Below the pieces are notes generated by a model. That model searched no databases. It saw only the letters and a program-made list of their open reading frames with translations, and was not told the DNA's origin. A stretch of DNA of 64,000 nucleotides from Homarus americanus (taxonomy: Eukaryota; Arthropoda; Malacostraca; Decapoda; Nephropidae), in contig NW_024756914.1 in assembly GCF_018991925.1 (NCBI RefSeq), forward strand, positions 9,337,167 to 9,401,166. The letters run 5' to 3'. A program made the position numbers and the translations under genes. Each line of letters begins with the position of its first letter. Positions within the stretch are counted from its first letter, which is position 1. This document shows positions 22,478-36,295 of this stretch, piece after piece.

Positions 22478-22910
22478 CCGTTATACAGTGTGGTCTCGGC
22501 ACTAGAGGCGGACGACCCGTTGGACACAGTACTGCGTCGTCGTGGGGGCGTGTGGGCACCGTGGGTAGGCACAGGGGACTTAGCCTTGGTGGTCTTGGGC
22601 GTGGTACTCTTCAGGGACTGCTTGGACGAGGCCAAGGACCCGCTGGGAGACCTACGCACCGTCTTGGCCGGCTCCTTGGATCTGGTCGATTTGGCCGAGG
22701 AGTCGGAGTTGGCCGAGCCATTGGACTTGGTCGAGGCACTGGACTTGGCCGAGGCGGCGGACTTGGCCGACAGGTTGGACCTGGTCGAAGCGTTAGACTT
22801 AGCAGACTGGTTGGACTTGGCCGAGGCGCTGGACTTGGCCGAGGCGGCGGACTTGGCAGAGTGGAGGGAGATTTCACTGCCGCAAGGCGAGTTGGTCTTA
22901 ACACAGCGCT
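22478..22910 (-). CDS. Ser/Ala/Lys-rich low-complexity exon, gene uncertain
   Basis: A minus-strand open frame with acceptor TTGTCCTCCCCAG and donor GG|GTGAGT. It reads CVKTNSPCGSEISLHSAKSA, then many SAKS/SASAKS/STRSN units, then KTVRRSPSGSLASSKQSLKS and TPPRRRSTVSNGSSASSAET. It is a basic, Ser-rich, disordered segment, GC-rich against its surroundings, with TCG/GCC/AAG codon repeats. There is no ATG, so it is internal. It ends two bases into a codon (GG|), and the DIS3L2 start exon begins G|ATG, so splicing between them would be in frame and would extend DIS3L2 by more than 140 residues. Otherwise it belongs to an unknown minus-strand gene. The plus strand is also open (Leu/Asp-rich) but lacks comparable splice sites. 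Confidence 0.55.
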
Positions 22911-22942
22911 CTGGGGAGGACAACACAGTTTTAGATAACTGA

Positions 22943-22983
<41 letters not shown>
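22943..22983. repeat. (CTAT)n microsatellite
   Basis: About ten CTAT units directly upstream (in minus-strand sense) of the Ser-rich exon's acceptor. Confidence 0.9.
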
Positions 22984-23067
22984 GACTGTATAGGTCTATC
23001 ATTTCTCTAAATATAGTCCAACTGCAATAAGTAAATAAGTAGATAAGCTTATAAATATAAAACTTAC

Positions 23068-23190
23068 ACATAATGGTTGCTCCACGTGTATCGAGGACGG
23101 CCGGCCCGAGGGCCACCTAGACGTGAATTTGTTTAAGGTGTAAAAGCTGTCGCCAACACAACAACCACACCCTGAGTTAACGAGCTGCAT
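23068..23190 (-). CDS. Possible small exon upstream of the Ser-rich exon
   Basis: A minus-strand ATG at 23190 opens 41 codons (MQLVNSGCGCCVGD...IHVEQPLC) ending at a strong GTAAGT donor (23067). Joining in phase to the Ser-rich exon works only with the AG two bases inside its consensus acceptor (exon start 22908). Part of the frame lies in a 68 bp tandem duplication that runs into the assembly gap, so the start is uncertain. No family recognised. Confidence 0.3.
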
Positions 23191-23271
23191 GACCCAGTGT
23201 TTAAGGTGTAGAAGCTGTCGCCAACACAACAACCACACCCTGAGTTAACGAGCTACCATGACCCAGTGTTT
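23131..23271. repeat. 68-bp tandem duplication at the gap edge
   Basis: Two copies of a segment starting GTTTAAGGTGTA and ending GACCCAGT (23131-23198 and 23199-23271), almost identical. The second runs straight into the Ns. Confidence 0.9.
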
Positions 23272-23371
23272 NNNNNNNNNNNNNNNNNNNNNNNNNNNNN
23301 NNNNNNNNNNNNNNNNNNNNNNNNNNNNNNNNNNNNNNNNNNNNNNNNNNNNNNNNNNNNNNNNNNNNNNN
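23272..23371. other. Assembly gap (100 Ns)
   Basis: Exactly 100 N, a conventional scaffold gap of unknown true size between the duplication and satellite A. Confidence 0.99.
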
Positions 23372-26300
23372 GTACCACTGGACAGGTATCTTGTATACTG
23401 TGCTGTGCTATGCTGTATGCTGTACACCACTAGACAGGTATCTTGTATACTGTACTGTACCACTGGACCAGGTATCTTGTATACTGTACTGTACTGTGCC
23501 ACTGGACAGGTTTCTTGTATACTGTACTGTACTGTGCTGTACTACTGGACAGGTATCTTGTATACTGTACTTGTGCTGTACCCACTGGACAGTTTCTTGT
23601 ACATCACTGTGCTGTACTGTACCACCTGGACAGGTATCTTGTATACTGTACTGTACCACTGGACAGACATCTTGTATACTGCTGTACTGTGCCACTGGAC
23701 CAGGTATCTTGTTATGCTGTGCTGTACCACTGGACAGGTATCTTGTATACTGTACTGTACTGTACTGTATGCTATACCACTGGACACGTATCTTGTATGC
23801 TGTGCTGTACCACTAGACAGTGTCTTATGCTGTGCTGTACTTTCCATACCACTGGACAGGTATCTTGTATACTGTACTATGCCTGTACCACTGGACAGGT
23901 ATCTTTGTATACTGTACTGTACTGTACCATAGACAGGTATCTTGTATGCTGTACTGTGCTGTGCCACTGTGGACAGGTATCTTGTATACTGTGCTGTACA
24001 CCACTGGACAGGTATCTTGTATACTATGCTGTACTACTGGACAGGTATCTTGGCCATGCTGTGCTGTGCTGTGCTACGGACGGGTATCTTGTATGCTGTA
24101 CTGTACTACTGGACAGGTATCTTGTATGCTGTACTGTGCTATTGCTACTGGACAGGTATCTTGTATACTGTGCTGTACCACTGGACAGAGTATCTTCATA
24201 TGTACTGTACTGTACTACTGGACAGGTATCTTGTATACTGTACTGTACTACTGGACAGGTATCTTGTATACTGTACTGCTACATACTACTGGACAGGTAT
24301 CTTAGCTATACTGTGCACTGTACTACTGGACGGAAGTGTCTTATGCTGTACTGTACTGTGCTACTGGACCAGGTATCATGCTTGTATGCTATGCTGTACA
24401 GCTGGACAGGTATCTTGTGTGCTGTGCTGTGTACCCCAGGACAGGTATCTTGGCCACTCTTCCTTGCTGTGCTGTGCTACTGTGGACCAGGTATCTTGTA
24501 TGCTGTGCTACTGTGCCACACAGGACAATTATCTTGCTTGTATGCCTGTGCTGTACCCTGGACAGGTGTCTTGTATACTGTGCACATGCTGTACCACTGG
24601 ACAGGTATCTTGTATACACAGCCCTTGTGCCTTGCCACTAGACAGGTTTCTTATTTATACTGTACTGTACTACTGGACAGGTATCTTGTATACTGTACTG
24701 TACTGTACTGTACCACTGGACAGGTATCTTGTACTATGCTGTACTGTACCACTGGACAGTTTCTTGTATACTGTGCTGTACTAGGACAGGTATCTTGTAT
24801 ACTGTACCGTGCTGTACCCTGGACAGGTATCTTGTATACTGTACTGTGCTGTGCTGTACCACTGGACAGGTATCTTGTATGCTGTACTGTGCTGTACCTG
24901 GACAGGTGTCTTGTATACTGTGCCGTGCTATGCCACTGGACAGGTATGTCTTGTATGCTGTACTGTGCTGTGCTGTACCACACTGGACGGAGTATCTTGT
25001 ATACTGTACTGTACTGCCACTGGACAGGTATCTTGGCATACTGTACTATACCACTGGACAGGTATCTTGTATACTGTGCTGTACTGTACTGTACTGTACC
25101 ACTGGACAGGTATCTTGTATACTATACTATGCTGTACCACTGGACAGAGTATCTTGTATACTACCTTGCTGTACTGTACCACTGGACAGGTATCTTGTAT
25201 ACTGTACTGTACTGTACCACTAGACAGGTTTCACTTGTATACTGTACTGTACCACAGACAGTATCTTGTATACTGTACTGTACCACTGGACAGGTATCTT
25301 GCTGTGCTGTACTGCTACAGACAGTATCTTGTATACTGTACTGTGTGCTGTACTACTGGACAGGTATCTTGTATGCACAACCAGCCAGACAGGTATCTTG
25401 TATACTGTACATGCTGTACTACTGAGACAGGTATCTTGTATACTGTGCTGTGCTGTACTACTGGACAGACATCTTGTATACTGTGCTGTACCACAGGACA
25501 GGTATCTTGTATACTGTGCTGCTGTACTACTGGACAGGTATCTTGTATACTGTGCTGTACCACAGGACAGGCCCATCTTGTATGCTGTACTGTACCACTG
25601 GACAGGTATCTTGTATACTGTGTGCATGTGCTGTACCACTGTGGACAATTATCTTGTATACTGTACTGTGCTGTACCACTGGACAGGTATCTTGTATACT
25701 GTAATGTGCTGTACCACTGGACAGGTTTCTTGTATACTGTACTGTAGTACTGGACAGGTATCTTGTATACTGTGCCGTGCTGTACCACTGGACAGGTATC
25801 TTGTATACTGTGCTGTGCTTTCCAGCCACCACTGGACAGTGTCTTGTATGCTGTGCTGTGCTGTGTGCCACTGGACAGGTATCTTGTATGCTGTGCTGTA
25901 CTGTACTGTACTGTACCACTGGACAGGTATCTTGTATACTGTACTGTACTGTACCACTGGACAGGTTTCTTGTATACTGTACTGTACTACTGGACAGGTA
26001 TCTTGTATACTGTACCATGCTGTACCACTGGACAGGTATCTTGTATACTGGCTTTGTGCTATGCTATACACACACACACACCCTGGACAGGTATCTTGTA
26101 TATATGCTGTATGCCACTGGACAGGTATCTTGTATACTGTACTGTGCTGTACCACTGGACAGGTATCTTGTACTGTGCTGTGCTGTACCAATGGACAGGT
26201 TTCTTGTATACTGTACTGTACTGAAATGTACCACTGGACAGGTATCTTGTATGCTGTATATGCTGGCACTGTACTATTGCCACTGGACAGGTATCTTGTG

Positions 26301-29300
26301 TATACTGTACTTTACCACTGGTTGGAGTATCTTGTATACTGTACTGTACTATGCCCTGTACCACTGGACAGGTATCTTGTATATATTACTGTACCACTGG
26401 ACAGGTATCTTGTATACTGTACTTGTACTGTACCAATGGACAGGTTTCTTGTATACTGTATGCTGTACCAATGGACAGGTATCTTGTATGCCTGTGCTGT
26501 GCTGTACCAATGGACGGGTATCTTGTATGCTGTACTGTACTGTACCAATGGACCCAGGTATCTGTGTACTGTACTGTGCTGTACCACTGGACAGGTATCT
26601 TGTATACTGTGCTGTACCAATGGAAGTTTCTTGTATACTGTGCTGTACTTGTACCACTGGACAGGTATCTTGTATACTGCTTTTACTGTACTGTACCAAT
26701 GGACAGGTATCTTGTATACTATGCTGTGCTGTGCCACTGGACTGTATCTTATGCGTCACCATTATGCTATGCCACTGGACAGGTATCTTGTATACTGTAC
26801 CACTGGACAGGTATCTTGTATACTGTACTGTGTACTACTGGACAGGTATCTTGTATACTGTACTGTACCACTGAACAGGTATCTTGTATACTGTACTACA
26901 GCGCACTGGACAGGTATCTTGTATACTGTACTGTGCTGTACCACTGGACAGGTATCTTGTATACTGTACTGTACCACTGGACAGGTATACTGTAATATAA
27001 TGTACCACTATGGACAGGTATCTTTGTATACTGTACTGTACTGTACCACTGGACATGTATCTTGTATACTGTACTGTACTGTACCACCCTGGACCCAGGT
27101 ATCTTGTATACTGTACCATGCTGTGTACCACTGGACAGGTATCTTGTATACTGTACTGTACCACTGGACAGGTATCTTGTATGTATACTGTACTGTGCTG
27201 TGCTGTACCACTGGACAGGTATCTTGTATGCTGTACTGTACTGTACTGTGCTGTACTACTGGACAGGTATTTTTTGTATACTGTGCTGTACTGTGCTGTA
27301 CCACTGGACAAGGAAAGTATATTGTATGCTGTACTGTGCTGTACTGTACCACTGGACAGGTATCTTGTATGCTGTACTGTACTGTACTGTACCACTGGAC
27401 AGGTATCTTGTATGCTGTGCCCGTGCTGTACCACTGGACAGGCATTGTATGCTGTGCTGAACTACTGGAGAGGGGTATCTTGTATACTGTACTGTGCTGT
27501 ACTGTGCTACTGGACAGGTGTCATATGCTGTGCTGTGCTGTGCATGCCACTGGACAGGTATCTTGGCCCATGCTGTGCCGTGCTGTGCCACACTGGACGG
27601 GTATCTTGTATGCTGTGCTGTGCTACTGGACAGGTATCTTGTATACTGCATGCTGTACCACAGGACAGGTATCTTCAGCCTCCTGTGCCAGCACCACTGG
27701 ACAGGTATCTTGGCCCATACTGTACTGTGCTGTACCACTGGACAGGTATCTTGTATACTGTCCTGTATTGTGCTATGCCACTGGACAGGTATCTTGTATA
27801 CTGCCGTACTGTACCACTGGACAGGTATCTTTGTATGCTGTGCTGTACTACTGGACAGGTACATCTTGTATACTGTGCTGTACCACAGGACAGCAGGTGT
27901 CTTGTATACTGTGCTGTCTGTTGGACAGGTATCTTGTATGCTGTGCTGTGCTGTGCCACTGGACAGGTATCTTGTGTAGCCACTGTGCTGTACTGTACCA
28001 CTGGACAGGTATCTTGTATACTGTCCTGTATTGTATATGCCACTGGACCCAGGTATCTTGTATGCTGTCCGTGCTGTCACCACTGGACAGGTATCTTGTA
28101 TACTGAACTGTACTACTGGACAGGTATCTTGTATACTGTGCTGTACCACAGGACAAATGTACTTGTATACTATGCTGTACCACAGGACAGTATCTTGTAT
28201 ACTGTACTGTATAGTATTACGAATACCACTGGACAGGTATCTTGTATACTGTACTGTACTGTACTATGCCACTGGACAGGTATCTTGTATACTATGCTGT
28301 GCTGTACCACTGGACAGGTATCTTTGTATGCTGTGCATTGCTGTACCACTGGACAGGTATCTTGTATGCTATGCTGTACCACACTGGACAGGTATCTTGT
28401 ATGCACAACCTGTATTGTACCACTGGACAGGTATCTTTGTATGCTGTACTGTGCTGTGCCACTGGACAGGTATCTTGTATGCTGTGCCGTGCTGTGCACC
28501 ACTGGACAGGTATCTTTGTATACTGTGCTGCACCAATGGACCGGGTATCTTGTATACTGTACCGTACCCAGCCACCACCTGGACAGGTATCTTGTATGCT
28601 GTGCACCACTGGACAGTATCTTGTATGCTGTACCGTACTGTACCACAGGACAGGGTATCTTGTATACTGTGCCTTGCCACCTGGACAGGCATCTTGGCAT
28701 ACTGTACTGTGCTGTACCACACAGGACAGGTATCTTGTATATACTGTCCTGTATTGTACTGTACCACAGGACAGTATCTTGTATACTGTGCTGTACCACA
28801 GGACAGGCATCTTGTATACTGTACTGTACTGTACTGTACACCACTAGTTGGGTATCTTGTACTATTCTGTGCTGTACCACTAGACAGGTATCTTGTATAC
28901 TGTACTGTACTGTACTGTACCACTGGACAGGTAACTTGTATACTGTACTGTACCACAGGACAGGTACATCTTGTATACTGTACTGTACTGTACTGTACCT
29001 GGACAGAATATCTTATATATGCTGTACTATGCTATGCCACTGGACAGAGTATCTTGTATACTGTACTGTACCACAGACAGGTATCTTGTATACTGTACTG
29101 TACTGTACTGTACTACTGAACGAAGTATCTTGTATGCTATGCTGCTGTACCACAGGACAGGTATCTTGTATACTGTACTGTACCACTGGACAGGTATCTT
29201 GTATACTGTACTGTACTGTACCACTGGACAGTATCTTGTATACTGTACTGTACTGTACCACACTGGACAGGTATCTTGTATGCTGTGCTGTACCACTGGA

Positions 29301-32300
29301 CAGGTATCTTGTATACATGCTGTGCCACTGGACAGGTAACTTGTACATGCTGTGCTGTGCCACTGGACAGGTATCTTGTATGCTATGCTGTGCCACTGGA
29401 CAGGTATCTTGTATACTGTGCTGTGATGTGCCACTGTGGACAGGGTATCTTGTATGCTGTACTGTACTGTACCACCCTGGACAGGTATCTTGTATACTGT
29501 ACTGTACTGTACCACTGGACAGGTATCTTGTATGCTGTGCTGTACTGTACCACTGGACAGGTATCTTGTATACTGTGCTGTACCACTGGACAGGTATCTT
29601 GTATACTGTACTGCTGTACCACTGGACAGGTATCTTGTGTACTGTGCTGTGCTGTACCACTGGACAGAGTATCTTGTATACTGTGCTGTACTGTACCCTG
29701 GACAGGTATCTTGTATCTGTGCTGTACTGTGCTGTACTGTACCACTGGACAGGTATCTTGTGTACTGTACACTGTACTGTACCACTGGACAAATATCTTG
29801 TATACTGTACATGCTGTGCTGTACTGTACCACACTGGACAGGTATCTTGTGTGCTGTGTGCTGTACCACCTGGACAGGTATCTTGTATACTGTACTGTGC
29901 TGTACACTGGACAGGTATCTTGTATACTGTGCTGTACCACTGGACAGGTATCTTGTATACTGTACTGTACTGTACCACTGGACAGGTATCTTAACATACT
30001 ATGCTGTACCACTGGACAGGCCTCTTGTATGCTGTACTGTACTGTACCACTGGACAGGTAACTTGTATGCTGTGCTGTACCACTGGACAGGTATCAGCAT
30101 ACTGTACTGTACTGTACCACTGGACAGGTATCTTGTATACTGTACTATGCACTGTATACCACTGGACAGGTAGCATATACTGTGCTATTACCACTGGACA
30201 GTATCTTGTATGCCTGTACTACCATGCTGTACCACTGGACAGGTATCTTGTATGCTGTGCTGTGCCACTGGACAGGTATCTTGTAGACTGTGCTGTGCCA
30301 CTGGACAGGTATCTTGTATACTGTACTGTGCTGTGCCACTGGACAGGTATCTTGTAGCATCTGTGCTGTACTGTACCACTGGACAGGTAACTTGTATGCT
30401 GTGCTGTACTGTACCACTGGACAGGTATCTTGTATGCTGTGCTGTGCTGTACCACTGGACAGGTATCTTGGCCCATACTGTGTGCTGTGCTGTACCACTG
30501 GACAGGTATCTTGTATGCTGTGCTGTGCTGTACCACTGGACAGGTATCTTGTATGCTGTGCTGTGCCACTGGACAGGTATCTTGTATGCTGTGCTGTGCT
30601 GTGCCACTGGACAGGTGCTTGTATGCTGTACTGTACCACTGGACAGGTATCTTGTATGCTGTGCTGTGCTGTACCACTGGACAGGTATCTTGTATGCTGT
30701 ACTGTACTGTACCACTGGACAGGTAACTTGTATACTGTACTGTACCACTGGACAGTATCTTGTATATATGCTATGCTTTGTACCACTGGACAGGTATCTT
30801 GTATACTGTACTGTGCCACTGGACAGGTATCTTGTGAACTGTGCTATGCTGTGCCACTGGACAGGTATCTTGTATACTGTACTGTACTGTGTACCACTGG
30901 ACAGGTATCTTGTATGCACATGCTGTACTGTACCACTGGACAGGTATCTTGTATACTGTACTGTACTGTACACTGGACAGGTATCTTGTATACTGCTTGC
31001 TGTGCTGTACCACTGGACAGGTATCTTGTATGCTGTGCTGTGCTGTACCACTGGACAGGTATCTTGTATACTGTACTGTGCTGTGCCACTGGACAGGTAT
31101 CTTGGCCATACTGTGCTGTACTGTACCACTGGACAGGTATCTTGTATACTGTACTGTACCACTGGACAGGTATCTTGTATGCATGCTGTGCACATGCCAC
31201 TGGACAGGTATCTTGTATACTGTGCTGTACTGTACCACTGGACAAGGTATCTTCCCAGCATGCTGTGCTGTGCTGTGCCACTGGACAGGTATCTTGTATA
31301 CTGTGCTGTACTGTGCCACTAGTTGGGTATCTTGTATACTGTCACACATTTGTCACTGTACCACTGGACAGGTATCTTGTGTACTGTGCTGTACCACTGG
31401 ACAGGTATCTTGTATGCTGTACTGTACTGTACTGGACAGGTATCTTGGCATGCTGTACTGTACCACTGGACAGAGTATCTTGTATACTGTACTGTACTGT
31501 ACCACTGGACAGGTATCTTGTATGCTGTGCTGTACTGTATTGTACCTGGACGGGTATCTTGTATGCTGTACTGTACTGTGTGTACCACTGGACAGGTATC
31601 TTGTATGCTGTCTGCTGTACTGTGTTAACCCCGCCACTGGACAAGGTATCTTGTATACTGTACTGTACTTTATGTTGTACCACTGGACAGGTATCTTGTA
31701 TGCTGTACTGTACTGTATTGTACCACTGGACAGGTATCTTGTATGCTGTACTGTACTGTATTGTACCACTGGACAGGTATCTTGTATACTGTACTGTACT
31801 GTGCCACTGGACGGGTATCTTCACAGCCACAACATACTGTACTGTGTGTACCACTTTGGACAGAATATGCTTGTATACCGAACTGTACTGTACCACACAG
31901 ACAGGTATCTTGTATATGCTGTACTGTACTGTACCACTGGACAGATGTCTTGTATACTGTACTGTGCACACACCACTGGACAGGAATCTTGTATACTGTA
32001 CTGTACTGTACCACTGGACAGGTATCTTACTTACTGTACTGTGCTGTACCACTGGACAGTATCTTGTATACTATGCTGTACCACTGGACAGGTATCTTGG
32101 CCTTTCCTTTATGCTGTACCACTGGACAGGCATCTTGTGTGCATGCTGTACTGTACCACTGGACAGGTATCTTCTTTATGCTGTACTGTACCACTGGACA
32201 GGTATCTTGTGTATACTGTACTGTACCACTAGACAGGCATCTTGTGTACTGTACTGTGTACCACCCTGGACAGGTATCTTGTATACTGTACTGTACTGTG

Positions 32301-35300
32301 TACTGCTGGACAGGTATCTTGTATGCTGTGCTGCCACTGGACAGGTATCTTGTATACTGTACTGTACTGTACCACTGGACAGGTATCTTGTATACTGTAC
32401 TGTACCACTGGACAGGTATCTTGTATACTGTATGCTGTACTGTGCCACTGGACGGGTATCTTGTATGCTGTGGGGTGCTGTGCCACTGAACAGGCATACT
32501 GTGCTGAAATGTGCCACTGGACAGGTATCTTGTATACTGTGCTGTGCTGTACCACTGGACAGGTATCTTGTATACTGTGCTGTGCTGTACCACTGGACAG
32601 GTATCTTTGTATACTGTGCTGTACTGGACAGGTATCTTGTATGCACATACAGCACTGCTTGCCACTGGACCCTTGAGATATGTGTATACTGTACTGTGCT
32701 GTACCACTGGACAGGTATCTTTGTATACTGTAATGTAATGTGCCACTGGACCCAGGTATCTTGTATGCTGTACTGTACTGTGCCACTGGACAGGTATCTT
32801 GTATACTGTCCTGTATTATGCTGTACCACTGGACAGGTATCTTGTATACTGTACTGTGCTGTACCACTGGACCCAGGTATCTTGTATACTGTCCTGTGTT
32901 ATACTGTACCACTGGACAGGTATCTTGTATCACTATGCTGTGCTGTACCACTGGACAGGTATCTTGTATACTGTACTGTGCTGTACCACTGGACAGGTAT
33001 CTTGTATACTGTACTGTACTGTACCACTGGACAGGTATCTTGTATACTGTACTGTGCTGTACCACTGGACAGGTATCTTGTATACTGTGCTGTACTGTAC
33101 CTGCCACTGGACAGGTATCTTGTATACTGTACTGTACTGTGCCACTGGACAGGTGTCTTGTACATGCTGTGCTGTACCACTGGACAGGTATACTGTGTCC
33201 ATAATGTACCACTGGACAGAGTATCTTGTATACTGTACTATGCTGTACCACTAGACCCAGGTATCTTGTATACTATGCTGTACCACTGGACAGGTATCTT
33301 GTATGCCTGTGTTATTAGCACCACTGGACAGGTATCTTGTATACTGTACTGTGCTGTACTGTACCACTGGACAGAGTATCTTGTATACTGTAATGTAATG
33401 TATACCACTGGACAGGTATCTTGTATACTGTACTGTACTGTACCACTGGACAGGTATATCTTGTATGCACAACACGTGCTGTTACCCACTGGACAGGTAT
33501 CTTGTATACTGTACTGTACCACTGGACAGGTATCTTGTATACTGTCTGTATTGTACTACCACTGGACAGGTATCTTGTATACTGTGCTGTACTGTACCAC
33601 ACTGGACAGGTATCTTGTACTGTACTGTGCTGTGCTGTACCACTGGACAGGTATCTTGTATACTGTGCTGTACTACTGGACAGGTATCTTGTATGCTGCA
33701 ATGCTGTACTGTGCTGTGCTGTATGCCACTGGACGGGTATCTTGTATACTGTGCTGTGCTGTACAACTGGACAGGTATCTTGTATACTGCCACACCTTGC
33801 CTGTACTTGTACCACTGGACAGGTATCTTGTATGCTGTGCTGTACTGTACCACTGGACGGAGTATCTTGTATGCTGTTCTGTGCTGTACCACTGGACAGG
33901 TATCTTGTATGCTGTGCGCTGAACTACTGGACAGGTATCTTGGCCCATACTGTACTGTACTGTACTTTAACCTGTGGACAGGTGTCTTGTATCTGCACTG
34001 TACTGTACTGTACCACTGGACAGGTATCTTGTATACTGTACTGTACTGTACTGTACCACTGGACAGGTATCTTGTATACTGTACTGTACCACTGGACAGG
34101 TATCTTGTATACTGTACTGTACTGTACCAATGGACAGGTTTCTTGTATACTGTACTGTACTGTACCAATGGACAGGTATCTTGTATACTGTACTGTACTG
34201 TACCAATGGACAGGTATCTTGTATACTGTACTGTACTGTACCAATGGACAGGTATCTTGTATACTGTACTGTACTGTACCACTGGACAGGTATCTTGTAT
34301 ACTGTACTGTACCAATGGAGAGGTTTCTTGTATACTGTACTGTACTGTACCACTGGACAGGTATCTTGTATACTGTACTGTACTATACCAATGGACAGGT
34401 ATCTTGTATACTGTACTGTACTGTACCACTGGACAGGTATCTTGTATACTGTCCTGTATTGTACTGTACCACTGGACAGGTATCTTGTATACTGTACCGT
34501 ACTGTACCACTGGACAGGTATCTTGTATACTGTACTGTACTACTGGACAGGTATCTTGTATACTGTACTGTACCACTGGACAGGTATCTTGTATACTGTA
34601 CTGTACCACTGGACAGGTATCTTGTATACTGTACTGTACTGTACCACTGGACAGGTATCTTGTATACTGTACTGTACCACTGGACAGGTATCTTGTATAC
34701 TGTACTGTACTACTGGACAGGTATCTTGTATACTGTACTGTACTGTATTGTACCACTGACAGGTATCTTGTATACTGTACTGTACTGTATTGTACTGGAC
34801 AGGTATCTTGTATACTGTACTGTACTGTATTGTACCACTGGACAGGTATCTTGTATACTGTACTGTACTGTATTGTACCACTGGACAGGTATCTTGTATA
34901 CTGTACTGTACTACTGGACAGGTATCTTGTATACTGTACTGTACTGTACTACTGGACAGGTATCTTGTATACTGTACTGTACTACTGGACAGGTATCTTG
35001 TATACTGTACTGTACTGTACTACTGGACAGGTATCTTGTATACTGTGCCATGCTGTACCACTGGACAGGTATCTTGTATACTGTACTGTGCTGTACCACT
35101 GGACAGATATCTTGTATGCTATTTTCTTCACTGTGCCACTGGACAGGTATCTTGTTGTATGCTGTGCTGTACCACTGGACAGGTATCTTGTATACTGTGC
35201 TGTACCACTGGAATAGGTATCTTGTATACTGTACTGTACTACTGGACAGGTATCTTGTATACTGTACTGTACTACTGGACAGGTATCTTGTATACCGTAC

Positions 35301-35909
35301 TGTACTACTGAACAGGCATCTTGTATACTGTACTGTACTGTACCACTGGACAGGTATCTTGTATACTGTACTGTACTGTACTGTACTGTACCACTGGACA
35401 GGTATCTTGTATACTGTTCTGTACTGTACCAATGGACAGGTATCTTGTATATTGTACTGTACTACTGGACAGGTATCTTGTATACTGTACTGTACTGTAC
35501 CACTGGACAGGTATCTTGTATACTGTACTGTACTGTACCACTGGACAGGTATCTTGTATACTGTACTGTACTGTACCACTGGACAGGTATCTTGTATACT
35601 GTACTGTCCTGTACCACTGGACAGGTATCTTGTATACTGTTCTGTACTGTACCACTGGACAGGTATCTTGTATACTGTACTGTACTGTACTACTGGACAG
35701 GTATCTTGTATACTGTACTGTACCACTGGACAGGTATCTTGTATACTGTACTGTACTACTGGACAGGTATCTTGTATACTGTACTGTACTGTACTGTACT
35801 GTACCACTGGACAGGTATCTTGTATACTGTACTGTACTGTACTGTACTGTACCACTGGACAGGTATCTTGTATACTGTACTGTACTATACCACTGGACAG
35901 GAATACCTC
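23372..35909. repeat. Satellite A: 28-bp core plus variable (CTGTA)n, about 12.5 kb
   Basis: The array has several hundred units. The core reads CCACTGGACAGGTATCTTGT then ATACTGTA, followed by one to five CTGTA pentamers, so unit length steps 33, 38, 43 or 48 bp. Variants include CCAATGG (clustered at 26180-26740 and 34115-34400), CTTGGCC and CTACTGG. Copies from about 33990 to 35890 are nearly perfect, while those to the left carry frequent small indels. Neither the core nor the pentamer contains a stop in most frames on either strand, which creates very long false ORFs. The left end is at the gap; the right end is at GGAATACCTC. Confidence 0.97.
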
Positions 35910-36295
35910 ACAATAAGAGCATTGTATATATGAAAAATGCTCAAACGAATTTCCTAAATTGACATCATTGTTTTGATATATGTGAGTTTGCCCCGTTTAC
36001 ACGAATTTGGATTTGGCCACAAATTCATATCACGTGCTGGAGGTCAGCTGGCGTGGCCATCTTGGGGAGAGATACACAGAATAAGGCCCTCACTCACCCC
36101 ACCACCTGACTGTCCTCCTATAAAGTAATGTATCCAAGTTATGCATTATTTTATTAATTTGTTCATGAGTTAGATGGGAAGAGTGCAGAGAGAGCAGGTG
36201 GTGGGAAGTGAAGTATTGGGCACACTCACTTGCTTTTTAGTTATTTGTCAACTCGTATTTTGGGGAAGATATACGTACTATATTTTACAGCATAT
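35910..36295. other. No gene seen
   Basis: AT-rich spacer between satellite A and the LINE remnant. At about 36290-36345 a CATATAAGATGCACTTTTTT segment resembles the CTTATAAGACGG word at 38239, on the other side of the LINE. Confidence 0.3.

Noticed and set aside
21431..22942. 503-codon plus-strand ORF
   Set aside because: The first two thirds is CT-rich repeat; the rest is antisense to the Ser-rich exon, which has better splice sites on the minus strand.
30290..33922. 1210-codon plus-strand ORF, and other long ORFs across 23.4-35.9 kb on both strands
   Set aside because: All lie in satellite A. Several frames on both strands are open at once because the repeat unit lacks stops; unit-length changes just shift frame. 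Protein is a Tyr/Leu/Cys/Val repeat with no domain.
23372..35909. CRISPR-like array
   Set aside because: Regular spacing but no unique spacers, repeats vary in length by pentamer steps, and the genome is eukaryotic.
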